Source: Edaphochlamys debaryana
Taxonomy: Eukaryota > Chlorophyta > Chlorophyceae > Chlamydomonadales
Length of the DNA stretch: 64,000 nt
NCBI GenBank assembly: GCA_016858145.1
Contig: JAEHOE010000069.1
Location: forward strand, 310,001 to 374,000
Reading direction: 5' to 3'
The notes under the pieces are model-generated. The model was not told the origin of the DNA. It did no database searches and saw only the letters and a program-made list of their open reading frames with translations. Positions 32,930-45,100 of this stretch are shown here, piece after piece. The position numbers and the translations under genes were made by a program. The first letter of the stretch is position 1; each line of letters begins with the position of its first letter.

Positions 32930-35900
32930 GTGCATCATTCATTGCTCTTGAGATAACCTACTGCATTGCTATGGAGTAGGGCGCAATCGGTTCTCCTTTT
33001 GGCTGAGTGGATGCCTGTATGTTTTGAATAAGCCCTCTTACGTTTCCCAGCATGTACCTATGAAGCCCAGACCTTGCCCCAACATATGATTGTGTAATCA
33101 GCAGCAGCTTCATTCAATTGTCACATTACTGGGCTCTCGGGATGCAGAGCGTGTGTGTTCTGGCGTCTACGGTATGCTTGAGCCCACCTGACTTGGTTTA
33201 CATATACTGCTTCGGATGTGGGACGGATGAGCTGTGCCGCCACACGTGATCCATGGACATTACCGTAAAGGCAACGACCCAAGGCCTGGGTACCCTCTCT
33301 ATCTTCAGTTGAGATGGGATGGCAAGATGAAGCGTACCGCCTTGGGCCGCCGGCGGGTGGGCGGCAGAAGAGCTAAAGAGGGCGGGGGAGTGGGGCCAGG
33401 CCCAAGGGGGAGGAGGTAGGGATGTGCCACTTAACGTGTGTGGAGGGGCGGCGTTACCCTGAGAAGGTGGGGCATTGGAGATGGAAGCCATGCTGAGGGG
33501 TTGGCGTGGAGCCGCCGGGCGCGCGGGGTCCACCTTACTTGCGGGCTGCGGACTGACGGCCCCAAGTAAGGGCGGCACAGAAACGTTAGGACCCTCTGAC
33601 GTTACGTACTGATGAGACTTTAGCCTTTGGCACGGCACCATCAGGCGCTTGGGGCCGCGGGGAAACGGGGTTTTGTGGTTGGGTGTGGGCCGTGGCGTGG
33701 GCGTTCGACCGCTTCGACTGGCTTTTACGCGGAGACGCTGACGGCAGAGTCCCTTGGCGCTGTCCCCCAGCGTGAGCGCGTGTACATGAGCAAGACTCTC
33801 GCCCGGGGCGCCTGTTGGTCGGCTTCGCCGGCACGCACAGGTGTACACCCTCTGCGAGCGAGGCCAGTTGCCAACTGACAGTGTAACGAAGGCTCTGGTC
33901 CGGGGTTGCCCAGTGCAGCGCACCTTGCTTGACGTCTCCATGAGCGTGCCCACAACGTCCTCCAAGGACATGCGGACTCTCCCAAGTTTCCCTGGACTCT
34001 CCCCGGCTCAAGCACGAAGTCTCTCCGCCTCCGCAGTCCGGGGGTTTGACGGCGGCCGCTGGGTCAAGGTCGGACCGGCGGTGTCGTAGTGACCAACCAA
34101 GGATAGGTGCCCAGAACGGTCGTTTCAGACATGCTTAAGCTATTTCTGATCAAGTAAGTCTGCGTCATGTGCCGGCACCGCCACAGCATGGCGAGCGAGC
34201 GACCGGCGATTGAACGCACCTGGGCTAGGCCTGCCATCGCGTCCCTCCGAGGCCACAGATGTGGTCGTGGGGCTAGAGGCGCGGGATGAGGAAGCTGAGT
34301 ACTGAAAGCCCGCGCCCGATTTGCGGCATCGGCGGGAAGCGACAGGGCAGCAGGTGGGGCGCGCCTGAGGGCGGACCCAACGGGCCCCACGGCACTGTGC
34401 CATAGTCCGTGGACAGCGCGAGCCGCAGAGTGAGGTCCCAGCGGATGGCCTGCGGTCCCGTGAGGGGGACGGGGAACGCGAGGGGCCGCTGGGCGGTGAG
34501 AGTGCACCCTCGGAGGCTGGGGTGGGGTCTGGAGGCGGGGCTAGCCTGCCAAGTGCGGGCACCAAGCTTCACCAAGCGTCACCAAGCGCATAGGAGCCGG
34601 AGGGCCGGGCTATGGATCGGGCACAACCAAGCCGCGCTGCCAGCCCCAACCAAGCGCGAGGGCGGCGGGTCGGACGGTGCGACACGGGATGTGGGGGCGG
34701 GCGTGGAGGACCCAGGCCTGGCTGGGGCGGGGAGCACGCTTCCGGAGCTGGCGCTCATCACGCCGCCGTGCTTTTAACAGTCCAGGACCCAGGCCCTGGG
34801 GCGGGTGGATGGCGGAGGAGGTTGCGAGCGAGCAGGTCATCAGCACAGGCCTGTCCCTAGGGACAGCGTACTGGGGGACCAAGGCGGCAGACCCTTGCTG
34901 GCTTAGAGGCAGCAGGGCAGCGGGACTGATGTGCGTGGCGACTCCACGGTTGCTCCAAGGCCGCTGTGATCCCAGGGGGCTTCACGCTCCGCTATCGCCA
35001 CTGGGGGCTGAGCCCAAAACGCAGGCAGATAGAGTAGCGGGCCGCCGCAGCTGGGCAGGAGGCTGAGGCGTCTGGGCTTGGCACGAAAGGCGGGACTGGT
35101 GCGTCCTGGGGCCTTTGGTCGGGCCGTGGCCTCGTGGGGGCGGCAGGGAAGCAAGGCAGAGGCGGCGGCTTGGCAGTTAGTAAGAGAGTGGGTTGCACCA
35201 GTGCCCAAACGAGCTTTTGGCACAGCCCGCTCACACACTCATGAGTATGGGTGGCGGCGGTGAAGCGGCAGCAGAGGAGGGTGAGGGGCGGGAGGAGGAG
35301 GGGCTGGTGGTAACGGGGGCAAAGGCTGCAGTGAGGGCGAGGGGCAGGCAGCAACCAGGGGGCGTCCCTGGCGCCACAACCCTCATCAGTCTGTGTAAGT
35401 GGCTCTCTCAAGGTCGACCCAGCGCGCAAGCGCAGCAAGGTACAGGCCGAGGCCTGACGGACCCCCCGCCTGTGTACTGGACGTCAGGGCACGGCACCAC
35501 CAGACGGACACAAGGCGGAGATTGACTGTGGGCATGCACACCTGCGGCAGACAGCACATGCGTGAACGCGAGGTGCAGGGCGCGCGGCCATGTGGCTGCT
35601 GGGTAAAGTTTGGTAGTCGATGCTGCTGATGCGAAGCGGCCGTCTGCGTGGATGTGGGGCCTCTCAGAGGCGTAGCCGGCGCGTGGGCGTTGTGTAAGCT
35701 GTCCGGACTCCGGCTGCTGGGTACAATGGAAAGGAGATAACTCCAGGCTGACGGGACCATCTGGCTGCTGGGTGGCTGCTAGGTGCAGCTGCCGGCGCAG
35801 CGGAGGGTACGCAATGGCCAGAGCGAGGTGGAGGGGGATGGAGGGGGGCGTGAGGAGGAGGGGCGAGGGCGGGGCAGCAGAGAGTGGCACCGCAGATCGG

Positions 35901-36184
35901 AGCGTGGACGTCAAAGTCAGCTTCGACAGGCAGTACGGCTGTACCGGTGAAACCGGCTCCGGAATTCTCACCCGGCGGGGCCCCGGCTGCCTATGTCGAG
36001 CAGCAGACCCTACACGACTTTCCAACACGTCACAAATTGCAACGTACGTCCACCCAATGGCCACGTCCTGCTGCATCCGCTGACTTAACTCGAGGAATTG
36101 GCGCTACGCAAGCGGGCCTGACCTAGCTGTAGGCCTGCAGAGCACAGGCAAAGGCCGGCGGACTGAAAGGCCGGAGCAGCGACC
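32930..36184. other. 3.2 kb intergenic region, no gene recognised
   Basis: Between the NLR 5' end and the channel gene. 32940-33200 is comparatively AT-rich. Frames of 140-257 codons exist on the minus strand (for example within 33198-33971 and 35408-36076), but their composition shows no family motif and no splice-supported neighbours. I do not call them genes. The promoter of the channel gene should lie at the right end. Confidence 0.4.
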
Positions 36185-39100
36185 ATGGCTGCGGGCTCCG
36201 GCGCGGTGCTGTCAAACTTCATAATAAACCTGTGAGCACAAACTGGGGCTGCGGGTTGCAAATATGCACTGGGCATCGCTAAACGATTGACTCAGGCGCC
36301 ATTCCGCCGCTGCGCAGTGTGGTGTTTGCCAGCTGCTTCGGCCTCTTCACTCTTATCCGCGTGAAGCCATGGTGCAAGCGGTTCTTCGCGTCAAGAAGGC
36401 GAGTCATGTCCGCCGTGCCTCGCCACGCTAGCGGGGGCCGGCAGCCCGCCACCCCCCCCCCTCCCCCGGCCTTAGCACGGGTGAAGGGGGCGGGACACGG
36501 TGGACTCCTCACGCGCGCGGGGGTTTATAGCCCTGCAAACTCGAGCAGGCCCGCAAAGCGCAAGGCGGCCTCCTTGGGCCTTCCCCTCAAATCCCTGCTG
36601 ACGCACCGCTGGACAAGCAACCCCGCACTGCCCTGCAGGTACGCAAAGGACATCGACTTGAAGCCCAAGCGGCTGCCCAACACGCTCATCGCCTGGATAT
36701 GGCCGGTGCTCACGTACGACGAAGAGCGGATCATCGATGAGGTGTGTGTGGGGGGGGGGGGGGGGGGGGGGCTCCAGTGCATGTTAGCCCACGTGGGAGA
36801 AGCGCGAGACAGCCCCTCCGATACCTTCATTTCCACCGCTCCAAGTCACTTTCGGTTGTGTACGGCGGAAGGACGCGCTTGCTTATGAGCCACGCCTGGA
36901 GCTATGTACTAGGCGGTTTCCAGCCCCGATCCCTGCATCCCCCCACGCACCCCGCTCGACCCAGATCGGTCTGGACGGCGCCATGTACCTCCGCGTGCTG
37001 CGCTTCGGTGCGTGGCGCAGGGCGCTGGGTCCTCCGCTTGGCGGGGATGGTGGGGGGTGTTCGGGCCCGCATGCATGTGGGGGCAGAGGACGGGGACCGC
37101 GCGTGGGGCCCAGGGGAGGGAGTGAGCAATTGGCTGGATGCGACAGCAGGGGGCCCTCCGTATGGACCACCCCTCGGACCAGCTCCTTACCCGCCCCCGC
37201 CCCCGCCGACCCGGCCCCCTCGGCCAGGCTTCGTGCTGTTCCTGGTGGTGTCGATCTGGTGCTGCATCGCCATACTGCCCACCAACCTCACCTCCGACAA
37301 CATCGTCAACCTGCTGTACAAGCAGAACTACGACGTGGGCGACATCACATTGGAGGTGGGGCGAGTGCGAGTGCGCGCATGTGGTGTACCGGTAGAGGCA
37401 AGCAGGTGGCGTGGCTGGGGCTTCCTGCGCCGTCCCCGCCCCCGCACTCCATCCCTCCTCGCCGCCTCCCTTCAGCACGCGAGCTCCGTCACGCCCCCCA
37501 CCCTGTCCCCAGCCCCTCCACGCCGCCGCCGCTCGCAGGACCTGAAGAACGGGACCCTGCTGATCAACGGCAAGCTCACGGTCGCGGGCGGCTGGGTGAA
37601 CACCACGGGCAACTCCTCCACCCCCAGCGGTTACTACAACTTCTCACTCCCCATCGCGGGCCTCATGCTCTACTCGTCCACGCTCCAGACGCTCGTCCAC
37701 AACGACACGCCCGTGTCCGTGCAGCCCACCGACAGCATGCTGCTGGGCTACGTGGTCGCGCCCGCCGGCGTGGGCGGCGCGTCGTACACCTGTCCTGTGC
37801 CGTACGGCGTCAACTCCACCTCATTCAACACGTCGGCCTACAACGCGTCCGACTACACCTGCTTCGAGACCCAGGTCAGCTCCAAGAAGGGTGAGCGGCC
37901 GACAGGGAGGGAGGCGTGGGTGGGCGCGGGAAGCGGGGCGCGAAGCGGATGCGCAGGGGGCGGATGGGTGGGTGGGCTGGCTGGCGGGGGGCGCGTACTG
38001 GACGGGGCTTCACGCAGCCAGAGTGATGGCATGTGGCTTGCTTGCGGCCAGGCAGCGGGCCCCAGCTGCGCGGGGCAGCGTGGACACCTTAGCCCCATGG
38101 CCGCCCTGTGGCCCGGACTGTCTTCCCCCGCAGACTACAAGTTCACGGAGTTCGACAAGTAAGAGCGGCCGGGGCCGGCCGGGGGGCAGCATTACCGGCA
38201 GGGTGGAGCGTGCCTTGCCCAGCTGTGGTAGAACGGGCCGCCTCGTGTTGCAAGCCAACGCCACACAGCGGATGGGCGACTTCGGCTGGCTCTGGATGCC
38301 GCGCGAGCCAAGCTGGCTGACCGGCCGCACCGGTGGCCAGAAGCGCCCCCCACCCACCCCTCGCCACGGCACGGTCCTGCCTCCCAGGTTCTCGCTGGCC
38401 AACGTGCCCACGGGCAGCGACAAGATGTGGGTGCACCTGATCTCTGTGTACTTCGTGGTGCTCTTCACGCTCTGGGTGGGTGGGGGCCACGCTCTGAAGG
38501 TAGCGGGGGCAGCGGCTGGCCCAGCCAGCAGGGGTCGAGCCTTTGCGGGAGCAGTGGCGCCCGGAGCTGCCGCGCTGCTGGCTAGCGTCTAGCGTTATGC
38601 GGCTTGAGCGGGTCGGGTGGGCCCAGACACGCCGCCCTGCCCTGCTCCCCTTCCACTGCGCGCCGCCCACACTGCAAGGTTGGGTTTGTCTGCCCCAGAG
38701 AGCGCGCCCTGAAGTCCACACCCCGTGCCCCCACCCCGCCAGATGCTGTGGCAGTACAACAAGGCCTCGGTCGTCCTCCGCCTTCTGTTCCTGGGCAACA
38801 GCAGCCGAGGGGGGCCGTCGCACACGGTGCTGGTGACTGACATGTGAGCGCACCCCCCCCACCCTCGCCGAGCTGGCCGCGGGCAGCACAGGCGGCGACG
38901 CCCCTAGATAGCAGGCTGGGGCAGGGCGAGTCTCTGCCCTCCAGCCGCACCCACCCCTGCCCTCTTCCCGCTTTCCCGCGCAGCCCAGGCATCTACTCCG
39001 TGAGTCAACGGCACCTGTCGCCTGCAGCCCGGCCGCCGGCTGGGTCCCCTTGGCCACCCAACCCCTTACCGGCGGGCGGCTGACGGACGTAGCCTGCTAG

Positions 39101-42100
39101 CCGGGGACTGCCGGCTGGGAGGCTGCCAGCAGGGGCGTGCAGGCACTAATGGGCGGGTGACGCGCCCGATTGCGGCGGTGCACCCACCTGGCGTCTGCTG
39201 GCTGCCCGCCCCCTCCCGCTCTCTGCACTCCCAGGCGGTGGCCGAGGGCCTCAAGGAGGAGCGCAAGCGACAAAAGTCGCAGATTCAGGCCAACGGCGTT
39301 TCGGCGTCGCAGCCCTCGGAGCAAGGGAAGGCAAGCACGCAGCTGACACGGTGTCGCGCGGGGGTCTGACAGGGGACTGGTGGAGCTGGTGGTCTGACAG
39401 GGGACTGCTGGAGCTGTACATAAGGGCCTGATCCCCGGGATGCCATCCCCCAAGCTCCTTGCCTCCCCCTCCTTGATCCACAACCCCGCGTCCGCATCGC
39501 CTCTCTTCTCAGGACAGCTCGCTCTACGGCAACGGCGTGTACGGCAACGGGGTGCCCACCGTGTCGGTCCAGGTGGACGCCGGGGTGGTGCTGGGCAGCC
39601 CCGTGACCCCCCCCGGCAGCGGCCCGCCCCCGGCCCCCGGGGCCAGCACCAAGCACGTGACCATAACCCTGGACGAGTACGCGCAGGGGGATGCGGGCGG
39701 GTGGGGAGAGCATGCGCTTGAAAAGCCCCTGCGGAGGATGAGAGGGTGTGGCGGGCTGGGCTGGGGGCCGCGGCGGCGCCGCTCTGCCGCACCTGGCCAC
39801 CCCCGCACGAGCCACCCACTGACCAGCCGCCCCCCGCTCCTGTCCTCCCGCAGGCGCCCCCAGCCCTCGCCCTTTGTCGAGGCCGCGCAGTTGGCCCGTG
39901 ACGCGGTGACGGGCGTGGCGGGCGGCGTACAGAGCGGCGTGGCCAAGGGCAAGGAGCTGGCCACCACGGGCACGCTGGGGTCCCTAGCATCGGTGAGGGC
40001 TGCTGAGGGTGGGGGCGGTTGGCCTGTGGCGGGGTAAGGGGGCGAGGGCAGGGTCAATGCGGTCCTTGCTGTCGGACTCGGCGGCCACACTCCGCCTCAC
40101 CGTCCCGCCCCGCCCCCTCCCCCGCCCCCGCAGGAGGGCACCAGCAAGTACCGGCTGGTGGCTGCCGACGTGGATCCGCGCTACGCCGCCACCGGGGGCA
40201 AGCTGGAGCAGGCGCGCACAGGCCGCAGCAACGAGGAGCTCCTGGCGGAGCTGCAGGTGGGTTTGGGGTTTTAGGGTTTTAGGGTTTTGGCAATGAGGAG
40301 CTGCTGGAGGAGCTGCAGGTGTGCGTGTGGGCGTGTGCTCACGCGGCTGGGGACAGCGAACGGCCCAAGCGGAAGCGTGGCAGGGAAAGGGGGCGCGGCG
40401 AGCAGCCGCCGTCGCACTGCGCCCAAGATACTGCGTGAGGTCGCGGCATGGTCGGGAGTGCCTATCCAGCTGGGCCAGGCTGCTGGTGGGCGCCTCAACA
40501 GATCGAAGGGTCTTCCCGGCTGGGCCAGGCTGCTGGTGGGCTGGCGGCAGCCGCCCTCTAGACCCCGCCTCGTCCGTTGCCCCTGGAGCGGGCAGCAGCG
40601 GCGCTGTTGGACGGCCGGTCACGCCATGTCTCACACGCCTGCTGTGCGTCCACCCGTCGGGTGGCGGCATGGGCCTCCTCCGTCCCATCCCGCGATCACG
40701 TGCCGGCATCACCACCCTGGCCAAACCCAACGGTGCCGACCGCCGCGGCCACACACCTAGCCCCAGTGATGGAGAGCGCCATCGATGTTTCGCGGTTGGG
40801 CGCGAGGCACCGCCCTTGCTTCCATCCCGCAAGGCACCACCTCTCCATCCCATCCCATCCCACCCCCGCCCCACCGTGCCAGGTCATCGAGCCCGAGCCC
40901 GAGGCCCTGCCCGCGCGATACTGCGTGGACAACATCCCCCGCAAGCCCGACCGCCGTACGACAAAGCGGTACCGGTACGATGTGTCCAACGATGCACTAT
41001 TGGCAGTCACAAAGGCCAAGAAGAGGCTGCGGGTGGGCATGCCGCGTGGATGGCGTTTGTCTTAAGACGTCGCTGCGAAGCAATAACGATCGATTGCACG
41101 AGTGAATCTTCACAGCGCTCTTGCTCCTCCGGGCGTTGCCCACATCCCCCGCCCTTGCCGCCCCTGCACACGTCCCTCCCCCCGCCCACGCCCATGCCCC
41201 CACGGTCGTGCAGGGCAACCCGGCGCAGGGCATCCCGCCCCTCACGCCGCAGCAGGTGCGCGGCCTGGGGGCGGGCCAGCGGGTTGGCCCCAAATCTCGC
41301 CGGGGCCACTCTGCCCATGGCCCGTGGCACGCCGCTCTCCAACCCCCTAACCCCTGGGTAACGCGGCAGCTCGGCAGGCTCACCCATCCCTCTTTGCGAC
41401 ACCTCCCCACCCCACCCAACCCCAACCCACCCCACCCCTCTCAGCTCGTGGCCCAGGAGTTCTGCCTGGTGTACGGCCCGTACAACATCGCCGCGGTCAA
41501 CATGATCGCAGACACGCGCACCCTGGAGCCGCTCGTCAGCGAGTACAACAAGGTCGGCTGGCGGGCGGGGTGGGGTACCCGGGAGGGCGGGCGGGGGCCT
41601 CGGACGACAAGCAAGGTGGGTGCTTGGGGGGGCGGGGTCGTGCAACAAGACGGGTGGAAGCGAGCCGAAGGGTGAGGGTGGCAAAGCCAGCCCTGAGCGA
41701 GAGCGGGCAACGCAGCTATGTTTGCGGCGCTGGTGTGCGGCGCGCGGCATGCTGGGCGTGCTGCGGCCATTGCTGCGCCGGCGGCGCCACCCGCCGCGCC
41801 CTTCCCCTAACACCTCCTCGTGTTTACCCTCCCCCCCTTCCCCCGCTGCCCTTCCAGCTGATGCAGGACTTTGAGGACTGGCTGGAAATGGCCAAGCTGA
41901 GGCTCAAGCTGCGCAAGAAGCTGCGCCTGCCGCGGGTGGGAGGAGCGGGGCGGGGTGGTCCGAGGGGACATCGGGCAGCGGGCGGCGGGGCTCCAGACGC
42001 GGCCGCAGCGGCAAAGATGCGCCGCACAGCTCACAGAAAGCACCCCCGCCCCCTCCGCCCCCTCCACCCCGTATGGCGGCCCAGACCACGCTGCTGTGCA

Positions 42101-45100
42101 TGCTGTACGGCGACTGGGAGTACACCAAGAAGTACGACACCAAGTGGTTCGTCAAGGCGCGTCATTGGGGGGGGGGCGGGGTGCGCAAGCGAGCCGAAGC
42201 ACACACGCACACGCACTGCGGTGCTGGCCTTCGGGGTCGGGGCCGGGCGGGGTCGCTTCTGCCCTGGGTAGGGCTCGGCTCGGATGTCCATTCAATCGCA
42301 CACATCGCCATTCAATCGCGGCCGCCTCAGGTGGACTCTCTGGAGTTCTGGCCCACGCGGCTCGAGTGGCTGAAGGCGAGGCGAGGGAGGCGGGCAGGGG
42401 CGACGGGGCAGGGGCGGGAGACTGGAACGGAGAGGGCAGCCGGGAAGAGGAGGGCGGGAGCGTGGGCGCATAGACAGGCGTGGGCCGCTTCACGCCGCCC
42501 AGAGCTCCCGAACCTCTCTGGGTTTGAACCCTGCTCGCCTCTAACACGGCCCCCGTCACGCCCACCGGACACACGCACCTGGCACAGGAGCGCATCCGCG
42601 CGGAGCAGGCGGCGTGCGGCATGAAGGTCTCGCCCTCGGCCTTCGTGACCTTCAAGTAAGCGGCGCGAGGCAGGGGCCCCTCGTGGGTGGTCTTGAGCGA
42701 GGGGCGGGGGTCAGACACCCGGCGTCAAGCGCGCCTTCTCCTCGAGCGTGCGAGCCCGTCCAAGGACCCGAGTGCGAGGCTGCGCGGAAGGCAGGGGGAG
42801 GGGCAGGGGGGTGGCGGAGCTCCGCGCCGGCCTTGTTCTGCCGTTTGCCTGTCTGGGAGGGGGGGTTAGGGTGCGGATCTGAAGACGGTGGGAGGCAGGG
42901 GGCGGGTCGGGAGGCAAGGGAGGGCAGGACGATCCCACGTGTACCGTCCGCTCACCTTCCACCCACCCCCCGCCCTCAACCCCAGCACGCGCCGCGGTCA
43001 GGCGGTGGCCTCCAACTCGCTGCACTGGCACGACGAGAACAACTGGCGCGTGGTCACCGCGCCGGCGCCGTTCGAGGTGGTGTGGGGCAACGTGCGGATG
43101 CTCATGGCCACCAAGAGCGTGCGACTGCTGGCTGTGTGAGCCGCGGCGGGGCAGGGCAGGGCGGCGAGCGAGTGGCGCAAGGGCGGGGGGAAGGAGCTTC
43201 TCGCTCCTGTTAGCTCCTCTGATGCCTCCCCCGTTCTCCCCATCTCCCTCCGCCTGCCCTCGGCGCAGCTGGATAGTGTACTGGCTGATGGGTGAGGCCG
43301 CCGGGGCGGGCGTGGGCTGTGGGGTAGGGCGGAAACAGCGAGGGAGTTCGGTGCGCGCCGGGGGGAACCTGGGATCAGAGCGCCTCCGCATCTAGTCCCC
43401 CCCCCCCCCGTGCCCTTGCTGATTGCTCCTTAACCCGTTCCTCGTGCCTCCGTCGGTCCTCCCTCGTCTCGCGCCCTGGTCCTCTGTTTCCCATGCCCAG
43501 CCCCCCCTCTCCCCTCCCCTCTCCAGTCTTCTTCTACTTCATCCCCGTCTCCGTGGTCCAGGTGGGTCCAGGTTGGATCCAGGTTGGATCCAGGTTGGGG
43601 GCAGGTGGGGGTAGGTGGGGGCTGACGCCGTGCGGCCCACGCGGCGGCGCTGGGGGAGGCACGCTGTTGAGCCCTCGCCACGCCCCGCTCCTTTCCCCAC
43701 ACGCCGCCCCCCTCCTATCATCCATCAATCCATCCATCTCACCCCCCCACACACACCCCGCTCCGCCCCCCCCACGCCGCCCCAGGCGCTGATCGAGGCC
43801 CCCAAGCTGGCCGCGGGCCCCCTGGCCGAGTCGCCGCTGCGAGAGATCTTTGAGGCCGTAGTTCCCGGTGAGGCCGGGGGGCGGGGAGGGCAAGCGGTGC
43901 TCTGAGGTGGGGCTGGGTGCGGGGCCAGGGTGGGGGGCACGCCCGTACGGAAGGCCAGGAGGGGGTGATGGCCGGCGCGAGACGGGCACGCGGCAGGTCT
44001 GTGACACGGCCTGGGACGCCGGGGATGTGGCGGGCCCGAGCCTGGCCTCTCCGTGCTGTGCATCCCCTCCCCTCCACCCTCCCTTCTTCCCTTACCGTCG
44101 GCCCCGCCCCGTCCAACCCCCCTCCAGCCTCCCTCCCTCGCTTACCTTCGCGCCCCGTCTCCCTTCCCCGTCCCTTCTCCCCTCCCTGCCCCCTGTCAGC
44201 TCTGGCCATGAAGACCTTCCTGGCCCTGGTGCCCACGATCCTGCGCCTCTTCGCCTACTTCCAGGGGGCCACCTCGCTCTCCGAGATCGACTTCTCCGTC
44301 GTCAGCCGCTACTTCCTGTTCCAGGTGGGGAGAGGACGGGGGGCGCTGGGGAGATGGAGCCTCGCACGAGCCCGTTGGCGCCGGGCTATGCTGGCCACAG
44401 GGGCGTGGGGAGAGGCGGGGGAGATGGCGGATGGCCCTGTCGCGGGGAATGGCGGTCGGGACCATGCCCCTGTGCCGGCCGCCCTCCCGGCGCGAAGTGA
44501 TGCCCCCGGCCCCATCGATCATAGCTTCCCCCTCCCTCCCGGTCCTGACTTCCTGCCTCCCTGCCTCCACCCCTCAGGTGGTCGTGCTGTTCTTCGGAAC
44601 AGTCATCGCCGGCTCCTTCTTCAACCAGGCACGGGGCGGGGCAGGGCGGGGGACGTTGGGGCAGGGCGCCGGAGCCTGGGGCAGGGTGGGGCCTTCTTCA
44701 ACCAGGTGCTGGTCACGGAGGGGCAGGGCGGGGGGAGCCCTGGGGCAGGGCGTGGACGTGGTTGCGACGCGTGCACGCTGGCTGCAGCGGGACGATTGCA
44801 CGCGGGAAACACGTCCGAGCGCCTCAGCACGATGCGCCCCTGCGGCGCCCGCCACCCCGCTGCCCCCCTCCTTCCCCTGCAACGGCATGTGCAGGTCAAG
44901 CAGCTGCTGAGTCAGCCCGCGTCCATCGTGCATGTGCTGGGTACGGCAATCCCCATGCAGGCCACCTTCTTCATCACCTACCTCATGACCAACGTGAGAG
45001 AGGCTCCTGCATGCACTGACCAGCGTGAGGGGCAGGGGGCGGGGGTTGGCAGCCCGCCTTGGTACCACCCAACCCCCGCCCTTCCCTTCCCCATATCTGA

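Noticed and set aside
33198..33971. 257-codon minus-strand open frame between the NLR and channel genes
   Set aside because: No recognisable motif, no splice partners and a Pro/Ser-rich composition compatible with chance in GC-rich DNA.
35408..36076. 222-codon minus-strand open frame upstream of the channel gene
   Set aside because: No family resemblance; it overlaps the expected promoter of the channel gene.
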